From contig JASXTE010000015.1 in the NCBI GenBank assembly GCA_030280995.1, positions 22,216,501-22,280,500 on the forward strand: a stretch of 64,000 bases of DNA, written 5' to 3'. This DNA is from Hemileia vastatrix (taxonomy: Eukaryota > Basidiomycota > Pucciniomycetes > Pucciniales > Zaghouaniaceae). Below the pieces are notes generated by a model. It was not told the origin of the DNA, ran no database searches, and saw nothing but the letters and a program-made list of their open reading frames with translations. The translations under genes and the position numbers were made by a program. Every line of letters begins with the position of its first letter. Position 1 is the stretch's first letter. This document shows positions 44,221 through 55,384 of the stretch, in pieces.

Positions 44221-44286
44221 TGATTTGGTTTGAAATCCGCACTTAAGTTAAGTGCAGATTTGCCAGAACTGACACCCCCTAATATA

Positions 44287-44407
44287 CAGCTATTTGGGAA
44301 AAGCTTGCTATGTTTTTGCCTTCCACTCCCCGCAAAAAACATGAGATTAAGCCGCTTTTGGCAGGAGATGATGGGCAAAAAAAAAGCAAGGTTTTCCCAA
44401 ATAGCTG
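44287..44407. mobile_element. 121-bp MITE (TA-flanked, Tc1/mariner style)
   Basis: CAGCTATTTGGGAAAA at the left and TTTTCCCAAATAGCTG at the right, imperfectly extended to about 30 bp, with TA on both sides (44285-44286, 44408-44409). No coding capacity. It abuts the right flank of transposon B. Confidence 0.75.
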
Positions 44408-44566
44408 TATATTAATACATATTGATACCATCCTAAATCACATCACACCTACACCACACATGTCCCTGTCTGAATCACAAACCAACTATGGAACTGTATA
44501 AAAAGCTATAAGTACATTTTAAGATATAACATTCACAACTGTTCATGTTTTTCATCCAACTCAAAA

Positions 44567-44721
44567 CTAATTTAAAAATGCCTCCATCCGGCTCAATTGA
44601 GAATAAGTTTCCGGACTCAATCTATACTTCAATAACCCCGCAAAGGTCGCTATCATTCTAGCTTTGGCCTTCACTCTCTCCATTCTCTGTTCATGTTGTG
44701 TACACGCACATACACATTCCC

Positions 44722-44753
<32 letters not shown>

Positions 44754-47700
44754 ATCAGCTACTAGACGAAAATGATCAAACTTATTAAAAGAAAAGGAAA
44801 ACCAACATTTTTTCTTCCCATATCTGCAAACATTCCATCTTTCTTATACAACAAATATAGCTCATGTATAGTATCCATCGTAATGAGCATGATTTGATCC
44901 AAGTTCCGTACAATGGAATCCTCTAATTCCTTTAGTTGCTCGGTTTTTCGGATCAACGAAACCGTATCTGGTTCAGTCGGAATTAAACTTGTTGACTCCA
45001 GTAACTTTTGTTTAAAAGAATCAAATTAAATAATATCAAATAAAAAAAACATTCAGTTCAAATTTTCATTCAGCTTATCAAGTTGGAAAACAAACAAACA
45101 AAAAACACTCACACTTAATGCGTCTTCGAATTTTCCTTCAGAATGAAGCTTGAAGACTTCTTTAAGTTTAACTAACCTAGAACATGTTTCGAATGCTCTT
45201 CTTGATATCGTGCTACATATAACGACATTTTTATCATACTCTTCAATTATGCTTTTAGCAATCTGGACAACATCCCGCCCGTCCGGGTCTGGACCAGAAG
45301 CTGATAAGGAAGATCCAAGCTCAATATTGAGAACTTGAATGACTCGATTGTAATCTTGAGCCATGTGAAATAGCATGATTGCGTCTGGAAATCTGTAATC
45401 ACGAAAAGCCCTTTGGGCAGCTTGCGTGACAACTGATTTGAGATAATCACGATGATCAGTTAGTTTGATCAATCGATGGTCACGTTCAATTATACCACTC
45501 TGTCGAGGAAAAATTGGATATACACTTTAGTATTACAGATATGACTGATTGACAAACTATTAACCAGATCAATCATATATACATAAACATCCAAAACTTA
45601 CTATTCGTGAGCCTTCATTGGTTGCTTGGCCTAAAAGAAGAGTATACGCTCGGCTTTCCATGACCAAATCACTTATGTAATCATGACACAACGCCACTTG
45701 ATTAGCCGCCAAAGTGGATGACGGATAATCAGCATTCAAACAAATCAGGTAGAGATATTGAACTGCATGCTCAGCGGAAGTGTTGGCAAAGAGACGAGTG
45801 TATCGATAGATCAATCGAGCAAAGTTGACCGTGGATGGTGGTGGCGGGCTGTGAGGGTGGACCGATTTACCAAGGGGCGAAAATCCAGTTTTAGCTTTGA
45901 TGTGAAAAGTTTATCGATGGGAACGAGAGAGAGAGAGAGGATACAAATGATTTGTATGTAAGCAAAAAATAATAATGAAAAATAAAATGAGGCAGAGAAA
46001 GAGAAAATAAACAAACAAGCCGTTGTAGGATTAGGAACGTCTATATTCTCATTGCTATCATCTGAGATTCGCAGGCAACCATAATAAGCAAACGTGATGG
46101 CAAAATGAACAGCATCAATCTGATAAGATGATTTCTGTTGCAGATAGATAATCGCCTGTACAAATTGGTAGAAGTCATGAGCAACGATTGAAAAAATTAA
46201 ATCTAGGGGCCTAGGGTCACCTTTTCAAATTGTCCACTCATCATCAAAACATTGAAAAACATCAATGGACGAGTGCCATTGGAATCAAAGTGTGTTTCAC
46301 CAAATTTGATGAGAACGGCACCAAATTCATCCAAACCGTAACGATCGCTGGCACCGGTATTTGTTGCTGGATTTGAGCTATCGAGATTTTCTTCTCTTAC
46401 AAGCATTAGCTGCAACCAAATCCAGTCTTGTATATTTGAAACGGCCACAGGAACATTCTTGCGTTGAATTTCCACTCGTCCAATGATTTTGTAAACTGCT
46501 ACTTTAAAAGGATCAACGGATCCACTGCTTGGTTGACGGATCCTTTGATTGTATTCGGCAATAAAGCGATCTCGTTGACTCTTGGTCAATCTTCGATCAG
46601 CTGTGGAAGACCAAGTTTGAAAATAACTTATAAAATTAGGTTCCGTTTTGCGAAGTTCGTCATCAAGAGATTTCGCAAACTCAAATGCTTCGGACGGATA
46701 TCCAGAGCGAAGCAAATAGAAGATACGGGCCCAGATAGGGGTGTCATTGATGATCTAACAAACAATAAACATTTGCAAGTGATATATATAATGAAGCGTC
46801 AATATAATAGAGTATGAAGTGGATTAAATAGGAGATTTTGACGAACTACTAGACGTTTGTCAGTCCAGGTGTTATTCTTTTTGAATCTTAAATCCACGTA
46901 TGCACGAATCTTGTTGCTAATGGATGGATCCCCTCCCAAATTCGCTTCTAATGGATGGTGGTGGACTTGATACGTAACATGATTTGAGAATCTAAAGATT
47001 ACATTATAAAATATAGCCCCCAAAAATGAAAATATAGATAGATGATTAATTAAAATGTAGGGCAGTTCGATAGCGAAAAAAAAGAAAAAGAAAATCGATG
47101 AGATGAGATGAATTACTCTTCATGTAAGAATTCCAAGGCACCATCAGCTATTTGTTTCCTTAGTTTTTTACCTTCTGATCCGCCATTGAACCATTCAAGT
47201 AAATAAGCTTTCATGAATTTTTTTTCGTTGGGCAATCGAGTTACAGGAGCAGAAAAGGTATCTTGATCAAGTGAGAGAGTGCGAGGTTTAGTTTCCCGGA
47301 ATATTTTGACAAGTAAGGACCAACTGGTAGCCAATACGTCTTGATGAGATGGGGTTGGTACAGATGAGGCATCTAAAAATGAATGAATAAGAGGATAATA
47401 TAGATTTTGACGACGATGATCGTTAAGCTGACAGACGATATGTGCACACTGAAGGATTTTGTCTTGGTTGAAAGCCATGACAGTAGGATGGGGGGTCTTG
47501 AACGAGTTTGATCTTTTGAGAGGTCGTTCAGGTGTGGAAAGATTTTCAGTTGTATCTTGTGCAACAAACATGGCGACGTTTTCATCAGCAGCAGAGGGAT
47601 GCCTATTAATTTCATCAAATAATGATTGTTTAAAGACATCCCATGAAGAGTTGATAGAGTTTTCCACAAAAGTGTGGAATTGACAAATTGTTTTAGTGCG

Positions 47701-48336
47701 ACCTTCCTCAATAACAGCAATGATTGACTGCTCATGCTCATGACGCATGATGCCCTATGTGGAGAGGAACAAATAAAAAAATTGTGAATAAATTTGAGTA
47801 AGAAATAAACATCACAAAAAGGGGTAGATTAATCAAGAAAGACGGACATCAACATCATTATCTTGTACGGGTTGAAGAGGTTCAAAAGTGCCTCTGAGGT
47901 CAACAGAATCGATAGCTTTACCGAGTTCATTGACATTAACACCAGCAGCAGCCAATAAATAATGAGCATTTGAAGAGTGATGAGAAGGATTGGGAGAAGT
48001 AGTCAAGGGATCATGGCGAGAAGAGGATGGATGAGTGCTGAGAAGGGATGGATTGTGAGTAGATTTGTAGAATTTGTCAGAGTTTGAAATGAGACGTCGT
48101 GAATGAGATTCAATTTGATCTAAAGCTAAATTGAGAGTAGGCAACTGAGATACAGGGCTGAGAGATTGGGGGGATTGATGAGCAAGAGGATGAAGGAAGT
48201 TTGAAAGGGGAGAGGAAGAGCTCAGTTTCTGAGACTGTTCCAGAAGATGTTTAAGTGACTGAGATGTAGATGGATTGTTGTTCTTGGCAGAGGGAGTGGT
48301 TAGTTTGAGGGAGCTGGGAAGAGAAGAGGAAGACAT
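44567..48336 (-). CDS. NIC96: Linker nucleoporin NIC96/NUP93, nine exons
   Basis: A scaffold protein of the inner ring of the nuclear pore complex that anchors the Nsp1 channel complex through its N-terminus. Nine minus-strand exons: 47848-48336, 47117-47754, 46850-46991, 46221-46754, 46017-46155, 45602-45894, 45113-45499, 44807-45004, 44567-44686. All have GT-AG borders, and the phases are consistent at every junction, giving 2940 nt or 979 residues; yeast Nic96 has 839. The N-terminus is Ser/Pro-rich with a helical LKHLLEQSQKL segment. Family blocks follow: GVNVNELGKAIDSVDLRGTF and EPLQPVQDNDVD at the end of exon 1, then DGIMRHEHEQ, IINDTPIWARIFYLLRSGYP, VSNIQDWIWLQL, FANTSAEHAVQYLYLI, and the C-terminal ARMIATFAGLLKYRLSPETY. 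The start is the ATG at 48336; an in-frame upstream TTG extension is unlikely. The last intron holds about 31 T residues. It looks functional. Confidence 0.93.
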
Positions 48337-48836
48337 GGAGATGGAGATGGTGGTGGAGATGTAAAAAAAGTGATTGTGGGCAAAATGGCAGCCAAATTTA
48401 TTTGCAGCCCAAATCACGCGTCGTCGATATTGCATACAGCATTCTGCATAATCGCCAATTGCATATCCCCCTCATCATATTGCATATCCCCCATATCTCA
48501 CTCCATATCCCTTTGTGTCTTGTGCCTCCTTGCCTTGACATCCGGTCGGCATCCTCCGCTCGCTCAAATGTTCATCAGCCCACGCCAACTAACACTAACT
48601 CTGTTGTACCATCAGAAGCCCTTTCAAAATCCTTTAGTTACTTTGCTCATATACATCTGACATAATCAATCTAATAAGGAGGGGAACGTCGTTGAATTAA
48701 AAAACAAAATACAAAAAATAATGTATGAAAGTCATCCATTCAATTACTTGCGTTAATATCATTGATTTTAAGGCTATAAAAAGGCTAGTAGTGGTGAGAA
48801 GATAGGTAATTTATTATTATTTTTTTAAAAAAATAG
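48337..48836. other. Intergenic region upstream of NIC96
   Basis: Contains the NIC96 promoter by position. Repeated GCATATCCCCC and CATATCCC motifs lie at 48463-48512. No further gene is supportable. Confidence 0.5.
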
Positions 48837-48838
48837 TA

Positions 48839-50415
48839 CAGTGGCCCGACAAAAATTTCCACCTGTTTTTTTTTTCTCATAACTCAGCGATTATCCATTC
48901 TACATGCATGGTCCTAATATCTTTCCGACTCTAACCACCATGTAGAAAACAGCCATAACATTTATTTTTTAATCGGATAACATTTTTATAAAAAAAACCC
49001 CAAATTTGAAATTTTGTAAATTCGAAATTTGAGAACGAGCAAGGTGACAAGACTGTGCCTTTCAGCATTATAACTAGAGAGTATGATAAGACATTTCATC
49101 AAAAAAAAAAAATTTGAAAAATGATTAAAAAAAAATTACCTCACCTTACCAGCGGGTGGAGCCACCCTCAGCATCAACAACAGCTTGCATCCTAGCAGGC
49201 ATGGATGCAACTAAATTGTCTAGTATGTGGCTCGGAAGGTCGTCCCAAGCCATTTGAATGGCCTCACGCATCTGAGGGATTGTTTTTGGTTGATAAAGTT
49301 GAGAAATAGAATCTTTGATTTCTCACAATACATTCTCAATTGGATTGAGATCAGGAGACTGTGCTGGCCAGTCTATCATCTTGCGTAAGTTAATTGCTTC
49401 ATGGAATTGAGCAGCAAGGTGTGAGGTGTGAATCGGGGCATTATCTTCCATTAAGATTAGCTGGTTGCGTCCATCATTTTTTGCAAGCCAAGGGAGTAAT
49501 TTTGAGAGATAAACATTTTCAATAAAATCTTTAGTTGTTTGTTGTTTTGCTGGAAGAAATACAAGGGGACCCTTAACATTGCTATGAAAAGAACCCCAAA
49601 CCATTAGCGAGGATCGCCCACTCTTGAAAGTGGGTACAAGACAATCATCTTTGAACTTTTCCTGAGTTTGACGCCACACTAAAGTTTGACGGGTTGTCTT
49701 TCCAATTTCAAAACTAGATTCATTGGACCATAGCACAGCCTTCCAATCATTACTAGTCCAGTGCAAATGTGCTTGAGCAAACTTGAGGCGGCAAGTTTTG
49801 TGTGAGGAGTTAATAAATGGCTTTTTTACAGCAGCTTGGCTATGGAATCCAAGTTCATGTGCACGCCTTCGAAGTGTATGAGGTGAGATTTCATTTGTAA
49901 GTGTGTCTGTAATTTCAGCTAATGTTGATCTTCTGTTTTTTGACAGGACTTGGTTGATTTCCCGAAGGTCATGATCAGAAGAAATGCGAGGTCGGCCAGG
50001 GCGTTGGACAGTTTCCACTGTGCCAGTGATATCGTGTTTCTTGATGATATCATGCACAGTGGCCCGAGGAATCCCATAACACCTTGATATTTGGTATGGA
50101 TTGGCCCCCCACATTGACATGCCAACTATCTTTGCCTTCTCTTCAGTCGTCAAGTGCCTCTTTTTGGCTCAGGCTCGTGTCATAGGTGCAGGGGTCAGGT
50201 GAAAATGCAGGTAAGGATTGAACTTAAAAAATTAATAAGAAAAAGAAAGAGAAAAACAAAAAAAAAGTGATATTAGTAAAATATAAAAGAAAAATGAGAA
50301 ATCGGTACTTACCTTGAGGTGTGAGTGGCATTGGTGGTGGTAGCAGGAAGAAAAAAAAAAAAGCTGATAATCCGGATTATGCATGCACCAGGTGAAAATT
50401 TCAGTCCGGCCACTG
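48839..50415 (-). mobile_element. Tc1/mariner transposon
   Basis: Terminal inverted repeats CAGTGGCCCGACAAAAATTTCCACCTG (left) and CAGGTGAAAATTTCAGTCCGGCCACTG (right), with a TA on each side (48837-48838, 50416-50417). Length 1577 bp, a single transposase gene on the minus strand. Confidence 0.9.
49146..50183 (-). pseudogene. Tc1-like transposase, inactivated
   Basis: The frame from ATG 50183 to the stop at 49146 would give 345 residues, normal for Tc1 transposases. The N-terminal paired-like domain (LTTEEKAKIVGM, YQISRCYGIPRATVHDIIKK, GRPRISS) is followed by the DDE domain. Three lesions: TGA at 50169-50171 (fifth codon), TGA at 49321-49323 in the NPIEN(L)W motif where Trp is expected, and the first catalytic Asp read as Asn (VLWSNESSF instead of WSDE). 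The second Asp (LMEDNAPIHTS) and the Glu (SPDLNPIENV) remain, with the 34-residue spacing of Tc1. All three lesions can be single G-to-A or C-to-T changes. Confidence 0.88.
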
Positions 50416-50480
50416 TACAATCTTGCATGTATTGGTGGGCAAATGGTGGTTTTACTTAATTAATTAATTACCAATTCATT

Positions 50481-50930
50481 AGGGGGTATCAATGTTCAGG
50501 GATCTGCAATTAGGGATCAGGAATTTTTTTTCCCGGGATCAGACATTATTAATTGTGGAAGATTCTTAACCACTAGCCCCAGGGCTAGTGGATAAGGAAT
50601 CCATCATAATGCATTATCCTGCCTCTTATACCCCAATTTCCGTTCCTAATTCCTCATCCCAAGCTCATCACATTCATGAGGCATATCCAGAGAGTAGTCC
50701 AAGATGTGGTTATGGCAGAAAGTTGTGCAACATGTGGTTATGACAGAAAGTTGTCCAAGATGTGGTTATGAAAAATTGAGTAGAAAAATGTTGGATAAGA
50801 GGTGAACATTGATACATAAAGTGTCTAATAACCCAATTATTAGCAAAAATAATTGTGGAAGATAATTGGGGTATAAGGATTTTTATCCACAATTAATTTA
50901 ATTGCAGATTGGTCAACATTGATACCCCCT
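50481..50930. mobile_element. Harbinger-family MITE, 450 bp
   Basis: Begins AGGGGGTATCAATGTTCAGG and ends CCAACATTGATACCCCCT-type sequence, flanked by ATT (50478-50480 and 50931-50933). Its left end is the right-end type of element C and its right end is the left-end type, so it is an internally deleted relative in the opposite orientation. Confidence 0.8.
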
Positions 50931-50960
50931 ATTTAGTGTAGCTATCAGTTTTTATACATT
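50833..50960. repeat. 128-bp direct repeat flanking element C (left copy)
   Basis: Spans the last 98 bp of the MITE and the 30-bp spacer ATTTAGTGTAGCTATCAGTTTTTATACATT. The same order of sequences recurs at 58146-58273 directly after element C, with under ten differences. Confidence 0.8.
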
Positions 50961-51328
50961 AGGGGGTATCAATGTTGACCGATCCGCAATTGAATTAATT
51001 GCAGAAAATAATCTGCATACCCCAATTATCTTCCACAATTATTTTTGCTAATAATTGGGTTATTAGACACTTTACGTGTCAATGATCACCTCTTATCCGA
51101 CATTTTTTTACTCAATTTTTCATAACCACATCTTGAACAACTTTCTGTCATAACCACATCTTGACCTACTTTCTGCCATAACCACATCTTGGACTACTCT
51201 CTGGATATGGCTTCTACCTTGCTGCACACTCACATTCTTGTCACATCCTGTCCATTCTATCTGCTCAGAACCCCTCACCATCTCATCTGCTTGTTTCTGC
51301 TCCTTTCCATCTTCATTTATATTTTAAC

Positions 51329-52728
51329 ATGCCTCGTCGTCCTAGATCTTCTCAAAGGCATCCATCACCGAGTTGTTCTTCAAATCCCACTACTCCCTCT
51401 TTCCCCCGCTCAGCCAAGAAATCTAAGACCATTCAATTAAAAAAAGATGATCATCTCATTCTTATCAACTGGCTGAAAACCAAATATAACTATGATTCTT
51501 GTTTTGGTACTGAGTATTCAACTAAAGTAGGACGGCCCCCAGCATCAAAATTTAATGGCTATCTTTTAATGGCAAATGAATTACGGAATAAGACCAAGGG
51601 AAGGATTGATCTTTTGCCTAAACAGATGTCTGAACGCTTCAAGCATTACCAAGCCAAATACAAGAAGGCAAAGGCTCTTTCATCTTCCACTGGTTTTGGG
51701 GTTACCAACATTGATATAACTAAGGGTATCAAATCCATAGATGATAAACTTGAATCTTTATGTCCTTACTTTAAAGAGATGAATGCAATTTTTGGAGAGC
51801 GAGCCAATGTTAATCCTGTAAACATGTTGGATGGTGAAGATCCTATCTCCAAACATGATGTTGAAGCAAATCTTTTCCCATCCTCTTCCTCCACTCAAGC
51901 CTCCCCTCATTTGAATGAGACAAATCTAGATAGCTTTTCTGTAGATCCTATTGGTGATTTAACCCAACCAAATATAACTCAGGTCTGTTTCTTTTTTCCT
52001 TTATCTTAAAATTTCTATTTTTTATTTACTTATCTTTTTCTTATTTCTTAAAAGGCTGACAAACAAACCCAGGATCCTCAATCAACTGAGTCTGAAGCTA
52101 GTGACAATGATGAGGAGGAAAATGCTATGTTGAACAAAAAGCGAAGGGCTTCAAGTAGTCTAAATTTCCTCTCAAAAAGAAGACGAAAAAGTGATACTTC
52201 ATCACAAACACCTTCTTATTTGATGGAACAGTTTTTAGAGAAATGTGATGCTGGTAAGTGATATCATACCTCTTATTACTTTACTCTGCTTTTCTTCTAC
52301 TTTATATTAATTTTCATTACCACTCTAGAACAAGTAGAAATCGCTAAAGAGACTCTAAGATTTGAAAAGAAGAAATATGAGCTCTCTTTAAGGAGGGATG
52401 ATAGGCTACAAGATTTGGAAGAGAGGAAGTACAAGCTCTCTTTACGGAAGGATGATTGGGCCCAAGATTTGGAGGAGAGGAAGTATGAGCTCTCTTTACA
52501 GAAGGATGGTTGGGCCCAAGATTTGGAGAAGAAGTTTGAGTTAACTCTAAGTATTGAAAAATCAAAAAAGAGGAGACAACACTCGAACATCAAAACCTAT
52601 TAGAGCAGATTAATTAAAAGTTTGATCATGAAGAAAATTCCAAAAAGAAAGATTTCTTGATAGAATGTGTTAAAGCTAATAAATCTGTTGAGGAAATTGA
52701 ATGTTTAAAGAAATTGTTGGATGACTAG
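51329..52728 (+). pseudogene. Myb/SANT-like DNA-binding protein of transposon C, nearly intact
   Basis: Three exons: 51329-51982, 52055-52253 and 52329-52728, with GT-AG borders and matching phases. Residues about 30-120 form a Myb/SANT-like (trihelix-type) domain: IQLKKDDHLILINWLKTKYN, GTEYSTKVGRPPASKFNGYL, MSERFKHYQAKYKKAK. An acidic and Ser-rich middle follows, then a basic KKRRASS/SKRRRKS segment that could be a nuclear signal. The C-terminus is a coiled coil made of 54-bp tandem repeats (KYELSLRKDDRAQDLEER type, about 3.5 copies). A one-base frameshift near 52565-52575 and a TAA near 52612 separate this from the true end (VEEIECLKKLLDD, stop at 52726-52728). In Harbinger systems a Myb-like partner brings the transposase to DNA and the nucleus; the same role is inferred here. 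Confidence 0.78.
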
Positions 52729-52879
52729 TTTGTTTTATTTCTCTCACACTTCAACTGTTCATATTTATTTGTACATTAAATTTTATCTTAATCTCCTGTA
52801 TTTCTTTACTCTATCAATCATTACTTGAATTTTCATATTTTAATGTTAAATATTCTTTTTTTAAATAAAATTTTCATGT

Positions 52880-53330
52880 CTCCTTTGAAAATTTGACGAT
52901 CCCCCACCCCTGGATTTTTTTGAAGTAAGGGGTGGGTATCACCAAAATTCTTTCATGTCATGAATCTTGAAAGTCTTATATGAAACTTTGGCTTTACTAC
53001 CCCCTGCATTTTACTGGTATCCCCAAAACTCTTACATGTCAAGAATTTCACAAGTCTTATAAGAAGTTTTGGCAAAACCCCCCATGGATTTTATTGAAGT
53101 AAGGGAGGGGTATCACCAAAAACTTTTCACCAAAATATTTACAAGTCAAAAAAATTCTATATCTGTTTTAAAAATTTGGAAATACTCTCCCCTGCATTTT
53201 GTTGAAGCAAGGGGTGGGTATCACCAAAATTTTTCTAAGTCATCAATTTCACATGTCAGATTTGAAAATTTGGCAATACCACCCCCCCTGCATTTTATTG
53301 AAGTAAGGGGTGGAAGTCATCTAAATTTAA
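52880..53330. repeat. Hairpin-prone minisatellite (C)
   Basis: Five degenerate units of 80-105 bp. A typical unit reads TTTGGCAATACCCCCCCTGCATTTTATTGAAGTAAGGGGTGGGTATCACCAAAATT (written here as a composite) followed by a variable AAGTC segment. The C run and G run of each unit can pair. It lies between the 3' ends of the convergent Myb-like and TET-like genes. Confidence 0.8.
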
Positions 53331-53613
53331 TATAATTACATAAATTATTAAATAAATATCTAATATATATCAATTTCCCTAGTTTAAAGCAATGACAATT
53401 CCTCAAGCCAAAATGCAGATCAAATCTAGAAACAAAAGTTTGGGACTTTCCACGGGTATAATCTAGAGGAACTCCATGAAAAAAATAAATGTTATCATGA
53501 TTACCTGTTATACAAACAAAGGTTGTTGGCTCATTACTTTACTTGAGAAAATTGATATATAAAAAATATTTATTAAAAATTTATGAAAAAATATAAAATT
53601 TTCAATGACAACT

Positions 53614-54929
53614 CTAATCCCCATACTTTTTGGATCTAGATAAAGTTTTTTTAAATTGATTAACTTTACCTTCTTTCTTTACCTTGTTAATTCTTTGAAT
53701 CAACTTATGACTGATTTGAAATGAGCAACCAAAATGTGTTAAATCTTGACAGGATTCCAAACCAGGAGGAGCTTTGGTTGTTTGATGATTATCCTTAGAA
53801 GAATTCCAAATAGTTTTGATGATACCATTTCCCAAACCAAAATCAATGATGCACTGGTGGTCTGGAAAATATAAACCATGTCCTTTGATTTTAGCTGGAG
53901 ATGGTATTGGTTGGACAGTTATCGGATTGATATATAAGAATATACCAAAAGTAAGAAAATTGGCATCATTCCTATCGATATGAATCCTATTGTGGAATCC
54001 AGAATGAGTGATAATAACATTAGAAAATAAAAGATATTCTTGGCTGATATCTTCCCATTCGGAGTCACACCAATTTGGTATTCCAACTTTGGTTGCAAGT
54101 TCATGATTTTTTTCAAATGCTTTATTACAGAGCTTTTTGATTCAAAGAGCAAGAAAAGAGTTAAAGCAAGGTAGAGTGTCCCATAAGTGAAAATCTTCAT
54201 CTTTATGAGCTTTAGTGATATTCTTGACCAAGGAATATATGCCTATATAAATGAAATAAGTGAAATGATATTAAGAATGGAAAAAAAATTTTTAGACATA
54301 CCAAGAGAATATCCTTTAACAAAACCTGGTCTCCAACCAAATCCAATCATGATACCACCCAACAAATTCGTATTCCTTATATGTAATCGAACCAAAGCCA
54401 TTTGATAAAGAGTTATGATAAGATCCAATAGTTGATTAAAAGCTTCATCTTTTACACCATCAAATGAATGAACTTCCAATATGAATTGAGCCTTATAAGA
54501 ATTACTGATAACTGCAACAACTTGATCATCTCCAAATTTGGTTAGATATTTGATATCTTCTGGTAATTTTTTCGGATATTGATTTTTTTATCTACTTTAG
54601 TTTTATAAAAAAAAATGTTTGGGATATGATGAAAATAACTTTCACAGAGAATTTTTTTTTCAGATATCTTTTCTTCTGATAAAACTGATTATCTTTAATT
54701 TTTTTTGATGATTTAGATGATGATTTTTTTTCAGATATCTTTTCCTCTGATGAGACTGATTATCTTTATTTTTTTTGGATGATTTAGAAGAAGAAATTTC
54801 TTTTTTCAGATATCTTTTATTCTGATGAGACTGATTAACATTAATTTTTTTTGATAATTTAGAATATGATAAAGAGGATAAAGATGAAGATGATAGAGAA
54901 GTAAGGGGTGAATCTGAAGAAGAAGACAT
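53614..54929 (-). pseudogene. TET/JBP-like 2OG-Fe(II) oxygenase of transposon C, one visible nonsense
   Basis: Minus strand, start ATG 54929. The N-terminus is Ser-rich (MSSSSDSPLTSLSSSSLSSL), then three copies of a basic SKKxKxNQSHQxKRYLKK repeat. A probable intron follows near 54590-54660. The next exon has PEDIKYLTKFGDDQVVAVIS and GFGWRPGFVKGYSLG. A 60-bp intron (about 54241-54300) separates it from the last exon: NWCDSEWEDISQEYLLFS, then THSGFHNRIHIDRND with the HxD iron-binding pair, LYFPDHQCIIDFG, TIWNSSKDNH and LTHFGCSFQIS, which should hold the distal ligand region and the 2-oxoglutarate-binding Arg. These blocks agree with the rust TET-like family as I remember it. TGA at 54142-54144 replaces the CGA seen in B. 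Expected to oxidise 5-methylcytosine in DNA; substrate unproven. Confidence 0.75.
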
Positions 54930-55384
54930 TTATTTGATCTGAAAAAAATTTAAATGTCAAAAAAAAATTCAACACAAATTTTTTAAAAAAAAACTCACGT
55001 AATAATATCTTTTAAAATAAACTTTAAAGCAATATCCTTTTAAAAAAATAAAAAAAAAATTTAAAAATTTTTAGTAAAAATTATTTAAAAAAAATACAAA
55101 AGAAAACCTGAAGTTTGGTTATAAAAAACCTTCACAGAAAATCCTGTCAAAATTATAAAAAATAAAAAAAAAAAAATATTCTGTAAAAGAAAAATCAGAA
55201 CAAATTAAATTAAAAAAAAATTAATTCAGTAAAATTATTTGTAAGAAAAATTAAAAATTAATATCTAAACCTTTTTTGTTTTGTAATTTACAGGGAAAGA
55301 CCTTAACAGAATGTAAATCTTTTTTTTCTAAAATTCTGCCAAAAAAAAAAAAATACAAAAAAAATTTTTTTTTTAGTATGTTTT
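54930..55384. other. AT-rich spacer upstream of the TET-like gene
   Basis: Poly(A)/(T)-rich DNA, no coding sequence. By position it would hold the promoter or a 5' intron of the oxygenase gene. Confidence 0.5.

Larger units (their letters stand above)
17341..44280. mobile_element. Harbinger-like DNA transposon B, split by nested retrotransposons
   Basis: The left terminus AGGGGGTGTCAGTTCTGGCA (17341) and right terminus TGCCAGAACTGACACCCCCT (ending 44280) are perfect inverted repeats, extended by AATCCGCACTTA-type subterminal motifs. Both flanks read AAT (17338-17340, 44281-44283). Without Gypsy-1 the element is about 3.5 kb. It holds a broken transposase (+), a minisatellite, the 3' part of a TET-like oxygenase (-) and the region 43802-44220 that matches 56231-56500 of element C. 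At the Gypsy-1 site the two halves join as GTGAC/TTACCTGGAGAGATGAG, continuous with GACTTACCTGAGATGAG in C. Its termini differ from those of A and C, so it belongs to a different but related family. Confidence 0.85.
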
